DNA of 64,000 nucleotides from Chloranthus sessilifolius (Eukaryota; Streptophyta; Magnoliopsida; Chloranthales; Chloranthaceae): NCBI GenBank assembly GCA_021018995.1, contig CM037598.1, positions 42,214,685 to 42,278,684 of the forward strand, read 5' to 3'. Shown piece by piece: positions 54,613 to 64,000 of this stretch (position 1 is its first letter; each line of letters starts with the position of its first letter). The notes under the pieces were generated by a model. It saw only the letters and a program-made list of their open reading frames with translations, ran no database searches and was not told where the DNA came from. The position numbers and the translations under genes were made by a program.

Positions 54613-57171
54613 TGTGACGACCCGACTTTCCCCCCATGAATCTTTGGGAAAGCCATGTCGTCGGGCCATAGAACATAATCTGAATACAGTGCATATATAG
54701 TATCAAGTGCTTGACAAGCATATATAAATGCGGAAGCAAGTAGCAAAAACCCATATTATGGCAGGCATATAGCAATTTAATAAGTAATTTCTATCATTTC
54801 AGAAGTAAACAAAACTATACAATTCCATCGGTGAAGGCCGACCTTCACCTAAACAGTGGACAAAATTATACAATTCTGTATTGAGTCTAAACATTGTATT
54901 GTACCAAATATCCCAAAAAGATAAAATGCTCCGCACGAAGCAGAAATCCACATAATTGAACTAAGGGAAGAACTCCTCTAGTGGTTCTTCTTCTTCCTCT
55001 AAATTGTAATCAGGATCCTCTTCTTGTTCCAGATCCCTGCCAAGACCTTCACCAGCAGCTGTGATGTATAGTCGATGGATGAGCTGCAGTCTAAGCTCAA
55101 TAGGGAGAAAACAATGCTAAATTACATTTTATCATTCTTATTCATGATCTTGACACATAAGTAAAATGGTTTAAATTCATATCTTATCAAAAGTAAATTG
55201 GATTTCCAAAAAAAAAAGCTAAACCATAGTATCAACACATATCATTTCATTAATGTGGATACATACTTAAAACAATGCTTAAAATAATGCATATCGGATC
55301 AAGCAATCGAAACATATAAATGGAACAAGTCATGAGTACGTATAGCAAGAAATAAAGGGTCGTACTGGAATGCCAAGCCCCTGAGCTACGTTAACAGGGT
55401 CACTTGTGCCAGAATGCCAAGCTCATGAGCTGCGTTAGTAGGGTCACTTGTGCCGAAATGCTAAGCTCCTAAGATACGTTAGCAGGGTCACTTGTGTCGG
55501 AATGCCAAGCCCCTGAGATGCCTTAGCAGGGTCATTTGTGCCGGAATGCCAAGCCCCTGAGCTACGTTAGCAGGGACACTTGTGCCGAAATACCAAGCCT
55601 CTGAGTTGCGTTAGCAGGGTCGCTTGTGCTGAGATGAAACGGATAACAGAGATTTAAAACAATTACATGAAGCAGGTAACAAATATCAGATCAGAATTTG
55701 AGAGGTTGGGACTTATCAAATCGACTACCACGATATATCAAGGCATGGAGGGCAGAAAACATGTAAGTCATGTGCGAAAATCAAGTTGTAACATTCAAGC
55801 ATTTCAAGATTTCATATATAACATTACTGGAAAATATAATGCATATAATAATTGTATCAGTGGCACAAATTTGAGAGAAACATATAATCTAGCAGAAGTA
55901 TTCTTCCCTTCCTTAATGTCAAATTTGCACGAACACAAACGCTCTAATCAAAGCAGAGTTCCCAACGATGGTCTCCCATGTTTACCCTAAAACACACATT
56001 GTTCATGTACTAAGTGTTAATGAACAGCACGTGACATAACGTGAGGTTTCCAAAGCCCATAGAGGACAATACCAAGGCTCACAAGAATAGAGTGCCTCAC
56101 TCCCAGGAGCTACAATGTCACCGTGGTGAGGTCTTCAGGTGGCACCTGGACTCGCTGCGACGAGTTTGGGCAGAGCCGAAATGGCCTGAGATTTCAGGTA
56201 GCACTCGCCGCGGCGAGGGCTTCAGACTTCATCTCGCTGTGGCGAGGTTCAGGATCGCCATGGCAAGCCTAGAAAAACTTGCCTGTCTTTGGTTCTTTCT
56301 TCCAAGCCTGAAAGTCCTAATCTTCTAACATACAACTAGCTTAAACATGGAATTTAACCTAATTTTCATGTTAGAAACTTAAATCATGACTTTCTACTCT
56401 AATTTCATGCACGTGCAACGTCTGAAACATCGAAAATCGAAGGAATTCAGCTACCATACCTCTCACGTGTCCGATCCTCAGAAATTCATTTGCATGAAAG
56501 TCCAAAATCGACCAAATCGACCCTAATCTTATGAAATTGAGGTTTACGAGATGGATTTAAGGCATTTACCTTTGCGGATTCTTCGCATGCTAAGTCTCCG
56601 GTCTTCGTTGACGAAGTTTCCGTCGTTTATGTGTTCTACCACGCAATTTCTTGATCGTAGGATTTCGACAATCACATAGTGCGACGGTCTTAATACCGTG
56701 ACAATTCTTCTTCGCTTCACAGAGATTTCTTCGAGAAAGATCACGTGAATTTGGAAGTCTTTGGTTCTTTTAATTAGAAACTAGTTGGAGTTCTTCAAAT
56801 AGGACCAAGGAGAAAGAGAGAAAAGTTCTTTCTTTTCTCAAAGTTGAACACATGCAAGACTATGCGTGGGAGTCTTGCCTCATATATGAGGGTGTAGGTT
56901 CAGTGTGTGGCCAGCACACATGGTACGGTGTATGGGTCATAACGTAAAACAACTACTAATTTCAGGTTTTCGTGATCCTAACGAGTCTTGATCTTATAAC
57001 CTAATGTAATAATAGTTAAGCCCTATATCAGCAGTAAATTGATGACCCACACAGGAGACCCTTTCTCGTTAATTACTTAATTTATCTTGATTATCGGTCG
57101 TAAATTGTTTATGGTCTTGAGCAGTAGTACATACTCGGAGAATTCGGGTTCAAAATTTCTAGGGTGTTACA
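54613..57171 (-). repeat. 5' LTR of the gypsy element, 2559 bp
   Basis: Minus strand begins TGTAACACCCTAGAAATT and ends GGGTCGTCACA next to the PBS. It includes six 44-bp tandem units (55365-55630) and GC-rich CTCGCCGCGGCGAG words near 56200. Confidence 0.9.
55365..55630. repeat. 44-bp tandem repeat, six units, within the LTR
   Basis: Each unit runs GGAATGCCAAGCCCCTGAGC...TTAGCAGGGTCACTTGTGC with scattered changes; the step is 44 bp. Confidence 0.95.
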
Positions 57172-57176
57172 TAACT

Positions 57177-57354
57177 TCACTAGAAACCTTCAAGAGACAT
57201 AACTCCTCCACTAGGGATCACCTAGGGGTTTAAAGGTTTGTTGCATCCACTAAATGCAATCGTGCTCCCTATGAAAGTGACATTTAAAATTTTCTAATTA
57301 GATTAGTTTATCTTTCCTTGTTTGCTAGGGACTAGCAAAACTTAAGTTTGGGGG
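57177..57354 (+). other. 3' end of a plus-oriented LTR retrotransposon, with PPT
   Basis: Inverted relative of 47890-48070. Ends AAGTTTGGGGG (57344-57354), and TGTGATCAG at 57355 starts the LTR. The gypsy element at 49613-57171 abuts it on the left. Confidence 0.7.
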
Positions 57355-58227
57355 TGTGATCAGTTACAAAATTTATCATTTTATCACCCTTTATTTAGTG
57401 ATGCTACACCCCAATTTGCTACTAATGAGATGATGATGATGTGTAGATATTTAGAACAGTAAGCAGAATAGACCGAAAGTGCTAATCTTTGCCAAAATAA
57501 ACTCAAAAAGTAGTAAGAAAAATGATCGCATGAAACTACGATCCAAATCGTAGAAGAGTCACCAGTCTGTAAGCTAAAAGAGAGCTTACGATTAAAATCG
57601 TAAGAGATATTGATAAGCGAATCCAAAGAAGAATTAGAGGGATTGTACTTACGATTCTATAGAAGAAGCTCAAAGGACTGGAGAGAATGTATTAAATTAC
57701 GATCGATTGAAGAGCAAGGAATCATAGTGAAGGGGAGAGGCAAAATCGTAATTACAATTTTATACCATAAAGCTTGTGCTACTGCTGAGGATCACGTGAA
57801 GAGTTGTACCCCATAGGCCTTATCTCCACGAGGGCCTCTTCCACTGAATCTTTAGCTTCACAAGGAAGCTCCTCAACTCTGTGAATTTTATCTTTTGTTG
57901 CTCTACTGTATTGCACTTGTTGTTGTCACAGTCTCCTCCCTTCTCAGCTAATCTTCATTCATTTGCTAGATTGGTTAATAATGATCAGTAATAGTGAGTC
58001 ACCATGGTGAGCATTACCAAGGTGTTCCATCAGGCTTTGGCTCAGCTGTCATCTTTGCTTGTATTCTCCCTCTCTCTCTTTTGGGCCAAAAAGCAAGGAT
58101 TTTGCATTAAGCAACACATTTTATTACTAACTGTAAAACATACTTAACACATGTTTATTAGTGGGCTTCAAGGTCTATAAAGGTTAGGTTAAGAGGTAAA
58201 AAGTGGTACTTTTCAGTGAATAACACA
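57355..58227. repeat. LTR sequence between two convergent PPT junctions
   Basis: The left edge is the LTR start of the plus-oriented element and the right edge (GAATAACACA at 58218-58227) the LTR start of a minus-oriented one. Where one ends and the other begins was not resolved. ATCGTA/TACGAT words repeat at 57540-57660. No gene. Confidence 0.5.
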
Positions 58228-60656
58228 CCCCCAAATCTAATCTTTGCTAGTCCCTGAGCAAAAGGGAAAATTAAAATAACTATTCTAAGAAATTGAAAAG
58301 CCACTTTCATAGGGAGCACGGATACGTTTAGCATATGTACCAAGACTTTTAAACCCCTAGGTGATCTCTAGTGTAGCGGTGAAGTCTCCTGAGGATTTTC
58401 AGTGAAGATACCCATAAACTTCTCAATGAAATAGTTAACAAAGGTGCAACATTATCAGGTCAGCTATCAAGAAATAGAGCATCAGTTCACCATTGATTCA
58501 AATAAAAATGTGAGGAATTTGGATATAAAAAGCACAGACATTTAATCATCACAAACTCTATGTTGGAGTGTGTGCCTTCCCTCAAATGAGGGTCTAAATT
58601 CGCTAATAAAACTAGGCAGAACACACTCACACAGACCTGCAAGTAATCAGGATCTGTTGTAGCAAGCTTTAAAAAGATGGTGAGTAAGGGAATGTCCACG
58701 GGGAAGTTGGTTTAAAAATATGATAAATCTCCAGATCTGTATGAGATCTGGCACCCTAACTAATGCTACATTAGCTAAAAGACAGGGGAGAGGTTTAAAA
58801 TGGATCGTCACTTAAACTAAGCTAAAATTAAACATAGACTAGCTTAGATCGAGTTTGGGAACTTAGATCTTGCAGGAGAAAAGAGTAAAGAACACAGAAA
58901 ATAGAGAAGAGTAGCTTGGAGATTGGTCTTCACTGAAATAAGATTTAATTAATCATGCTACAGCGGTTCAGAGTACACATTTCCCTCAAATGGCTATAAG
59001 CACGGCTGCAGGGTAGAAAGCTCCACTTCAAATTTCAGGATCCACCTGGTCTTAAGGCTATGATCTGTCCACTTTAATGGTCATAGACCATCCTATAGAC
59101 TTTATCGAATCCATGGATTTGCAGTAGACGAATCCAATTGGAGCCTGAGCTTGGACTAATCTTAAGGTGATGATCTGTCCATTTTAATGGTCACAGACCA
59201 TCCTAGGGATCTCCTCCAAAGCTAAAGCATCAATTAGAATAATTAAAACCACAACAGATGCTACAATTCCTACGTCACAGACTCAAGGAATCACAGGAGT
59301 ATCAGATCCAGGGAGATCGGGTGGTATCCAAGAGGCCTACCAATTAAGTGGGTGAGCTGATCTACAGACTCCTCTAGATAAATCCAATCGATCACCAAAT
59401 GAAACCAAAGGAACTTTAGATCTAATTAAAGCATTAAAAATAGCATTTACATTGCAATCAAAATCACTCTATAATGGAAATACTCTCAGATCTGTACTCT
59501 GTGCAGCTGGGAACACACAATACCAATCTTAAACTTACCCAATTACAGATCTAACCTCTCTCCTCGCTACTCCAGGGGAATTAGCCAACCATTGTTGGGC
59601 TAAAGGAGGGAAAATAGAATTGCTCTGCAAGTGCTAATCTCTAGAATTTGGCTTAGATCTCGATCCCCCTAATTGCAATTGGGGGTCCTCAGAGTTTGTT
59701 AGAGTTCTGTTAGAGCACGTGGGTCGATTAGGATTTCCTAGGGCATCTTTTGGAACCGTCGTACCGGTCACCAAGTGCCTCGAGTTACGTGCAGCGGGTG
59801 ACCAACTCACAGCGTGTGCTCAGCTAAATTTTTGAGAAATTTTGCACATGATTTTGATAGGTTCAGGAAGCTTTCGACAGGTTCAAATAGAGCTTTTTGG
59901 TCTTTTTGCTAGGTTCTCAGATCTCTTCAATAGGTTCTGATAGGATGAGCCTTCTCTTAGAGTTTCAGCATTCTCAGCCCTTGGCCAGGAGTATTCGACA
60001 GGTTGGGGAAGCTTTTTGATAGGTTGGAGCACCATTTCGATAGGTTCCGCTGTGCATGCACTTGCTTCGATAGGGTTGCTTTCACTCCTATTGAAAGGCT
60101 CAAGCACCCTTCGATAGGTTCTGCTTCAGCGTTTTCATCTCGATAGGTTCAGGAAACCATTCGATAGGTTCCCTTTACACCTTAGGCAGGTTTTCGATAG
60201 GATGATTTCTTCTTTCCTTTCAGCTACTCGATAGGTTCTTGGATCCTATCGAACTCCTCAATCCACATGAATCCATCCTTCTTCTGCCTTCAGATCTTAT
60301 CGAAACCTTCTCAACTGCACGAATTCCTTCTTTCTTTGCTTTCAGTTCCTATCGAAGTCTTCAGGTGACCACTCAGTAGGATGTTTTCAGCCTATTTTCA
60401 CTTCCTTCGCCTTGCCCTGCTATAGCCACGCGCTCCAAGGGTCCAGTGATATGTTGTCCTTTGGTGTGTTGTTACTGGGTTTGTCCTATGCTGAGAGATG
60501 GTCCATTTTTAGGCATTCTTGAGTGATTTTCTGTATTAGTGTCCTCTTTTATTACTGTCTACAAAAGGTACTCGACAGAGGCTTATTAATGTGCTCATAG
60601 GTCTATCAATGGTCAGGTTAAAGGGTGAAAAGTGGCATTTTTCACCACTTAACACA
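58228..60656 (-). other. 3' tail of one minus element and LTR of the next
   Basis: CCCCCAAATC (58228-58237) is a PPT in reverse. The following 200 bp match 60669-60850. Toward 60656 the sequence becomes the LTR of the next minus-oriented element, which starts TGTGTTAAGTGG on the minus strand. The border between the two was not found. No gene. Confidence 0.5.
59855..60360. repeat. Cluster of TTCGATAGGTTC words
   Basis: About 18 exact or near copies of CGATAGGTTC occur in 505 bp, the last three in the opposite orientation (CCTATCGAA). Spacing is irregular (about 13-55 bp). Confidence 0.85.
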
Positions 60657-62445
60657 CCCCCAAACCTAAGCTTTGCTAGTCCCTGAGCAAAGGAGAATTA
60701 AAAGGAAACAAAAATGCCACTTTCGTAGGGAGCACGGATGCATTTAGCATATGCACCAAGCCTTTTAAACCCCTAGGTGATCCCCAGTGGAGGAGTGAAG
60801 TCTCCTGAGGGTTTTCAATGAAGGTATCCACAAACTTCTCCGATGAGGTTAGTTAATAATAGTGCAACCTGTTAAACAAAGTTTCAGTAAAATAGAATAA
60901 ATTCACACTGTGTCTTTTCAATTTATTAGAGGAATTTCTACAGAAAAAGTCAGTTCCAAACTATAAAGTCTGCTGCACTCTTCCACCATCACTCAGCTCC
61001 TGTCAAGGCATTGTTCAAAAGAATTGAGACATGACTCACCTTTCACTTGAGAATTCTATTTTGATACTACCCCCACCAAATTTGGATTTCAGACCCAAGT
61101 CTCACCGGGGCTGTCACTCTCAATAATATTAGAAGGGTGTATCATTTCACATAGCTCAAGAGCAGTTGCAGCCCTCAAATAGGATTGCAATCATGAGCAT
61201 AGGCATTGCTCTAGTTTCTGAAAATTTCTAACTCTTTTCACCATAGATTAAACAGATCCTTATCTCCACATGACAGCTCAATCCATTTCAGATCAGTAAG
61301 GTCTTTTTATTCGGTTGTAATGTGGCTTAGGGATGAGGTTTGTAAAAGAAAGAAAAGGGTAGAATGGGCTTCAGAATTGAGAAATCAGTAAAGGTAAGGA
61401 GGTGATTTGTAACTCAACCTTTTTCATTTCAGCATAGATCTATCTTCTTTTTGAATTTTTAGAGCCAAAGTGGCCAACTTTTTCTCCTCTTTCAAAATAT
61501 CCAATGAAGTGACTTCTCTTTCTCGTTCTTTTGTTTGCTTTTCTGTTTTTCTTTTCTTTTTATATGCTTTTTGCACTTTTTCTCCATTTTTTTTTTATGA
61601 GCTGGAATGCCACAATACCACCAAATGTGCTTCCTTCTTTTTCAACCAATCATCGAACCTTGCTTCTCTAACCTCACTTCTCTTATTTTCTGATTTCTCA
61701 GGTTGAGGGTGAACTGAAATAGGTCAAAAAAGGTTTTGGGTTCAAAATTTCTGGTTTTTATCAAAGAAAACTATGATTTTCAAGTCTCAACTGGTGTATA
61801 TCAAGGGCAGTTCAAAGGTGGGGCATTTTAGGCTCAAACTGTCCAAGGGATGGCCTTACTTCATGTCTTCAATGTCATGAATGCTGTCAAGCTATTTCAA
61901 CTTGGAATTGCCTAACTTCTAGTGATTAGAATTAGATCCCATCAGTCCTTAGAGCAGAAGAAATTGCCCAGACACTCTTCAAAGAAATTAAAAAATTTTC
62001 AGGCCCAAATCTCACTGGATATGGTCTTTCATAAAAATTTTCAGGGGTGCATCTTCACAATTTCCTCTCATTTCAGGTTTACTACACATCAAAATTATTT
62101 TTCACAAATTGTTGACATTTGCCTCATGAAGTCTGTTGGACTACGACTTATTTCAGTTTCAAACAGTTTTTTTTTAATTTCCTCTTTTTACAAAAATTCC
62201 AGTGAGAATTTACTCTAATTAATTCCAAACACTTCTTTTTAACCTAGCTCTACTAAAATTAACTAATTTATTGGCATACATGCCATACACAGTGTCCTCA
62301 CTGTTTTACACTAGGAAATTAGGAGAGAGGCATGGGGAGAAAAGAGCGATACAGAAAAAAACTACATGAAGACAAAATTGTATTAAAAAGCCAAATATAT
62401 ACATGAGACAAGTGGGGAAGAAACTAAAACAACAAACTGCCATAG
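60657..62445 (-). other. PPT and long non-coding 3' part of an LTR retrotransposon
   Basis: CCCCCAAACC (60658-60667) is the PPT in reverse next to the LTR end at 60656. The next 1.8 kb are T/C-rich with no convincing ORF, as in plant gypsy elements with long 3' untranslated parts. Confidence 0.55.
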
Positions 62446-64000
62446 CTATTTACAGGCATCATCTGGCCAAACATAGAGGTCAGCCAGGTGTTCCAGCTCA
62501 TCCTTAGATAAAGGAGCTTTTCCTTTAGATTTAGCTTTCGGTTGTGGCGTCTTTGCGGCCTCCTCAGACTGGGCAGCGGGTTGTTTTCCTTTGGGATCAA
62601 TAGCAGCAACGAAATCTGAATCTGAATTGGAAGGAAAAAGGGCAGTGGGGTCCAATCTGAGAGCCGCAACAACCTTCCTTCTTTCCTCCTTTGATAGTAA
62701 GGTGAAAGAGGCATCAGGTTGGGTTGGGGGCTGGGTGGGAGTGGCGGCTTTGGACCAGGCAGCAGGCTCCTTTCCTTTCTTGATAGAGGCAGAAGAGGGA
62801 GCAGATCTTTTTGCAATAACTTTCTTCTTGGGGTGAGCCCTTTTAGGTTTCAGAGGGGCAGGTTGAGTAGGGGGAGTTACTGGGCTGGAGGAGGGTGCAC
62901 ATCCACAAGGGGGGTGGGAGGAGGTTGAGTTGTAGAAGGGGGACAGGAGTGAGTGGAAGGAGGGGCGGTGGTGAGAGGGGTAGGTTGAAATGGCTGAGAG
63001 GTAAGGGAAGCAACCTTTTTCTCCAATATGTCAATTTATTTTCCGGCATAGAGTAGGTTGGCATCAGAGAGTTACTTGGTGGCCTTGAGTATCTCCTGAG
63101 CATTGGCTAATTTTTTCTTGAGAAGCTTAGAATTCTTCTTCTCATATTTGGCAATGAGACTCTTAGAAGCTGCCAACTGTCTGGCGGACTCATAGCGAGT
63201 AAGGATTTCAGACCACCCTTGAGAGATATCTCGGAGCTTAATTCTGTGCTCCAATTCTATGCTAGCAATCCTCTCCTCATAAGGGGCCGCCATAGAAGCG
63301 CGAAGTGCAGCTATACCTCTCAGGACATCCCTGTGGATGTAAGGGTTGTCCCTCATGACATACAGCAAGGTGAGGTAAGGGGAGATGTACATGATTTGTC
63401 TAAGGACAATGGGCAAGGACAGGGGTGTACTGGATGAAGAGGAGGGGTGGAGGGAATCAGATCCTCCCAGGGATCAGTTTGGGTGGAGGCATTGTGGAAA
63501 ATCGGTGGGGAGGTGGTGAAAGGTAGAGGGGATTAAGCTACTACGGAGGCTAGTAAATTTGGTGATGAGGGTAAAGCGATCGATGGTGAGGAAAGTCTGA
63601 GGAGAGCTGGTGTAGCTACTTCCTCAGGCTGGGTAGCCGCAGGGTGTGGTATAGGTATGGGTGAAGCAGGAGGGGATAAGTGAGGGGGTTGAGGGGCGGA
63701 AGAGGGTGGGGTAATGGTGGATTGAATTGATTGGAGGCATGAGCTCATGAGGATTTGATTGTCAGTGTTGATGGTTAATTGGACTGAATGGTTTGGAGGA
63801 GGGATAGAATTTGAGTGAGGGTGTCAGGCATGGTGGGGGTAGAAGGGGCAGGTGTTTGGACATGATGGAAGGGAGAAGAGGGTGCATGGTTAAAATGAGG
63901 AGTGGGGCGTGGGTAGTCAGGAAGTGGAGTGTACTCATGAGCCACATCCTCCATAATTGAGGTCATGAGGGCCGTGAACCCAGTAGTGGTGAACAGGTCC
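62446..64000 (-). pseudogene. Pro-rich/coiled-coil retroelement ORF, frame-broken, runs off the window
   Basis: Coding-like text enters from the right edge (FTTTGFTALMTSIMEDVAHE) and is Pro/Ser/Thr-rich to about 63530. A helix-rich block follows at 63416-63072 (NPYIHRDVLRGIAALRASMA, YESARQLAASKSLIAKYEKK), then another Pro-rich part. The C-terminus reads LFPSNSDSDFVAAIDPKGKQ and SKDELEHLADLYVWPDDACK with the stop at 62446-62448. At least two frameshifts and several stops (TAA near 63070 and 63040) break it. Its place, upstream of a long 3' region, PPT and LTR, suggests a non-autonomous LTR element's own protein. I do not recognise the family. Confidence 0.5.

Larger units (their letters stand above)
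49613..57171 (-). mobile_element. Decayed Ty3/gypsy retrotransposon, one LTR present
   Basis: Minus-strand order: LTR (54613-57171), PBS (54599-54610), gag, protease, reverse transcriptase, RNase H, integrase and chromo-like C-terminus ending at 49615. All domains of an autonomous element remain recognisable but are broken by more than a dozen stops and several frameshifts. The 3' LTR is missing. The LTR right edge abuts TAACT at 57172, but no partner duplication was found. It appears inserted into the 3' region of a plus-oriented element whose PPT is at 57344. Confidence 0.93.

Noticed and set aside
62591..62928. Plus-strand Gly-rich ORFs
   Set aside because: Opposite strand of the Pro-rich retroelement frame; Pro codons read as Gly.

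Overview
The window is nuclear DNA of a flowering plant. The evidence is plant Ty1/copia and Ty3/gypsy retroelements with initiator-Met-tRNA primer sites, a Mutator-like element carrying a DUF1985/Ulp1 gene, a plant-type hAT fragment, many foldback MITEs, long (TA)n tracts, and decayed pieces of two plant gene families (AIP1 and STIG1). I see no intact host gene. One short exon-like ORF near 18.8 kb could be the end of a host gene, but I do not recognise it.

Layout: 1-1183 is the decayed 3' end of a copia element. 3892-8631 is a complete but internally deleted minus-strand Ty3/gypsy element with 1.08 kb LTRs, TSD AGTAA, PBS and PPT. A solo LTR of the same family lies at 15000-16093 (TSD CTGTG). 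An AIP1 (actin-interacting protein 1) N-terminal pseudogene is at 12508-12770. 16.5-23.5 kb holds foldback elements, a MITE set inside a (TA)n tract, and a 219-bp hAT MITE with an 8-bp TSD. A 3.4-kb solo LTR occupies 23508-26910.

27545-36799 is a complete 9.25-kb Mutator-like element (MULE). It has 78-bp terminal inverted repeats and a perfect 9-bp TSD. Its plus strand carries a decayed multi-exon DUF1985/coiled-coil/Ulp1-protease gene and its minus strand a broken MuDR-type transposase. This matches the known class of plant MULEs with Ulp1-like genes (Kaonashi/KI type). The striking feature is that its larger non-coding intervals hold arrays of one degenerate 22-bp repeat with a TCGATAWCG core, about 60 units in eight blocks.

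37-44 kb holds an exact 53-bp duplication, a STIG1-like pseudogene, tRNA-related SINE-like pieces, and more foldbacks, one with a CACTA-type MITE inside it. 44211-46576 is the 5' part of a hAT element with a BED-finger transposase fragment and a satellite-filled 5'UTR intron. 49616-57171 is a decayed minus-strand Ty3/gypsy element (gag, PR, RT, RNase H, IN, 2.56-kb LTR) with two apparent spliceosomal introns. 57-64 kb is a patchwork of PPT/LTR junctions from further LTR elements. It ends in a proline-rich/coiled-coil ORF region that runs off the window.

The insertion order can be partly read. A sequence whose uninterrupted relative is at 43.54-44.21 kb was split successively by a Mutator-type foldback, a solo LTR and the MULE. 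Most nonsense codons fit C-to-T or G-to-A change, as expected of methylated, silenced repeats.
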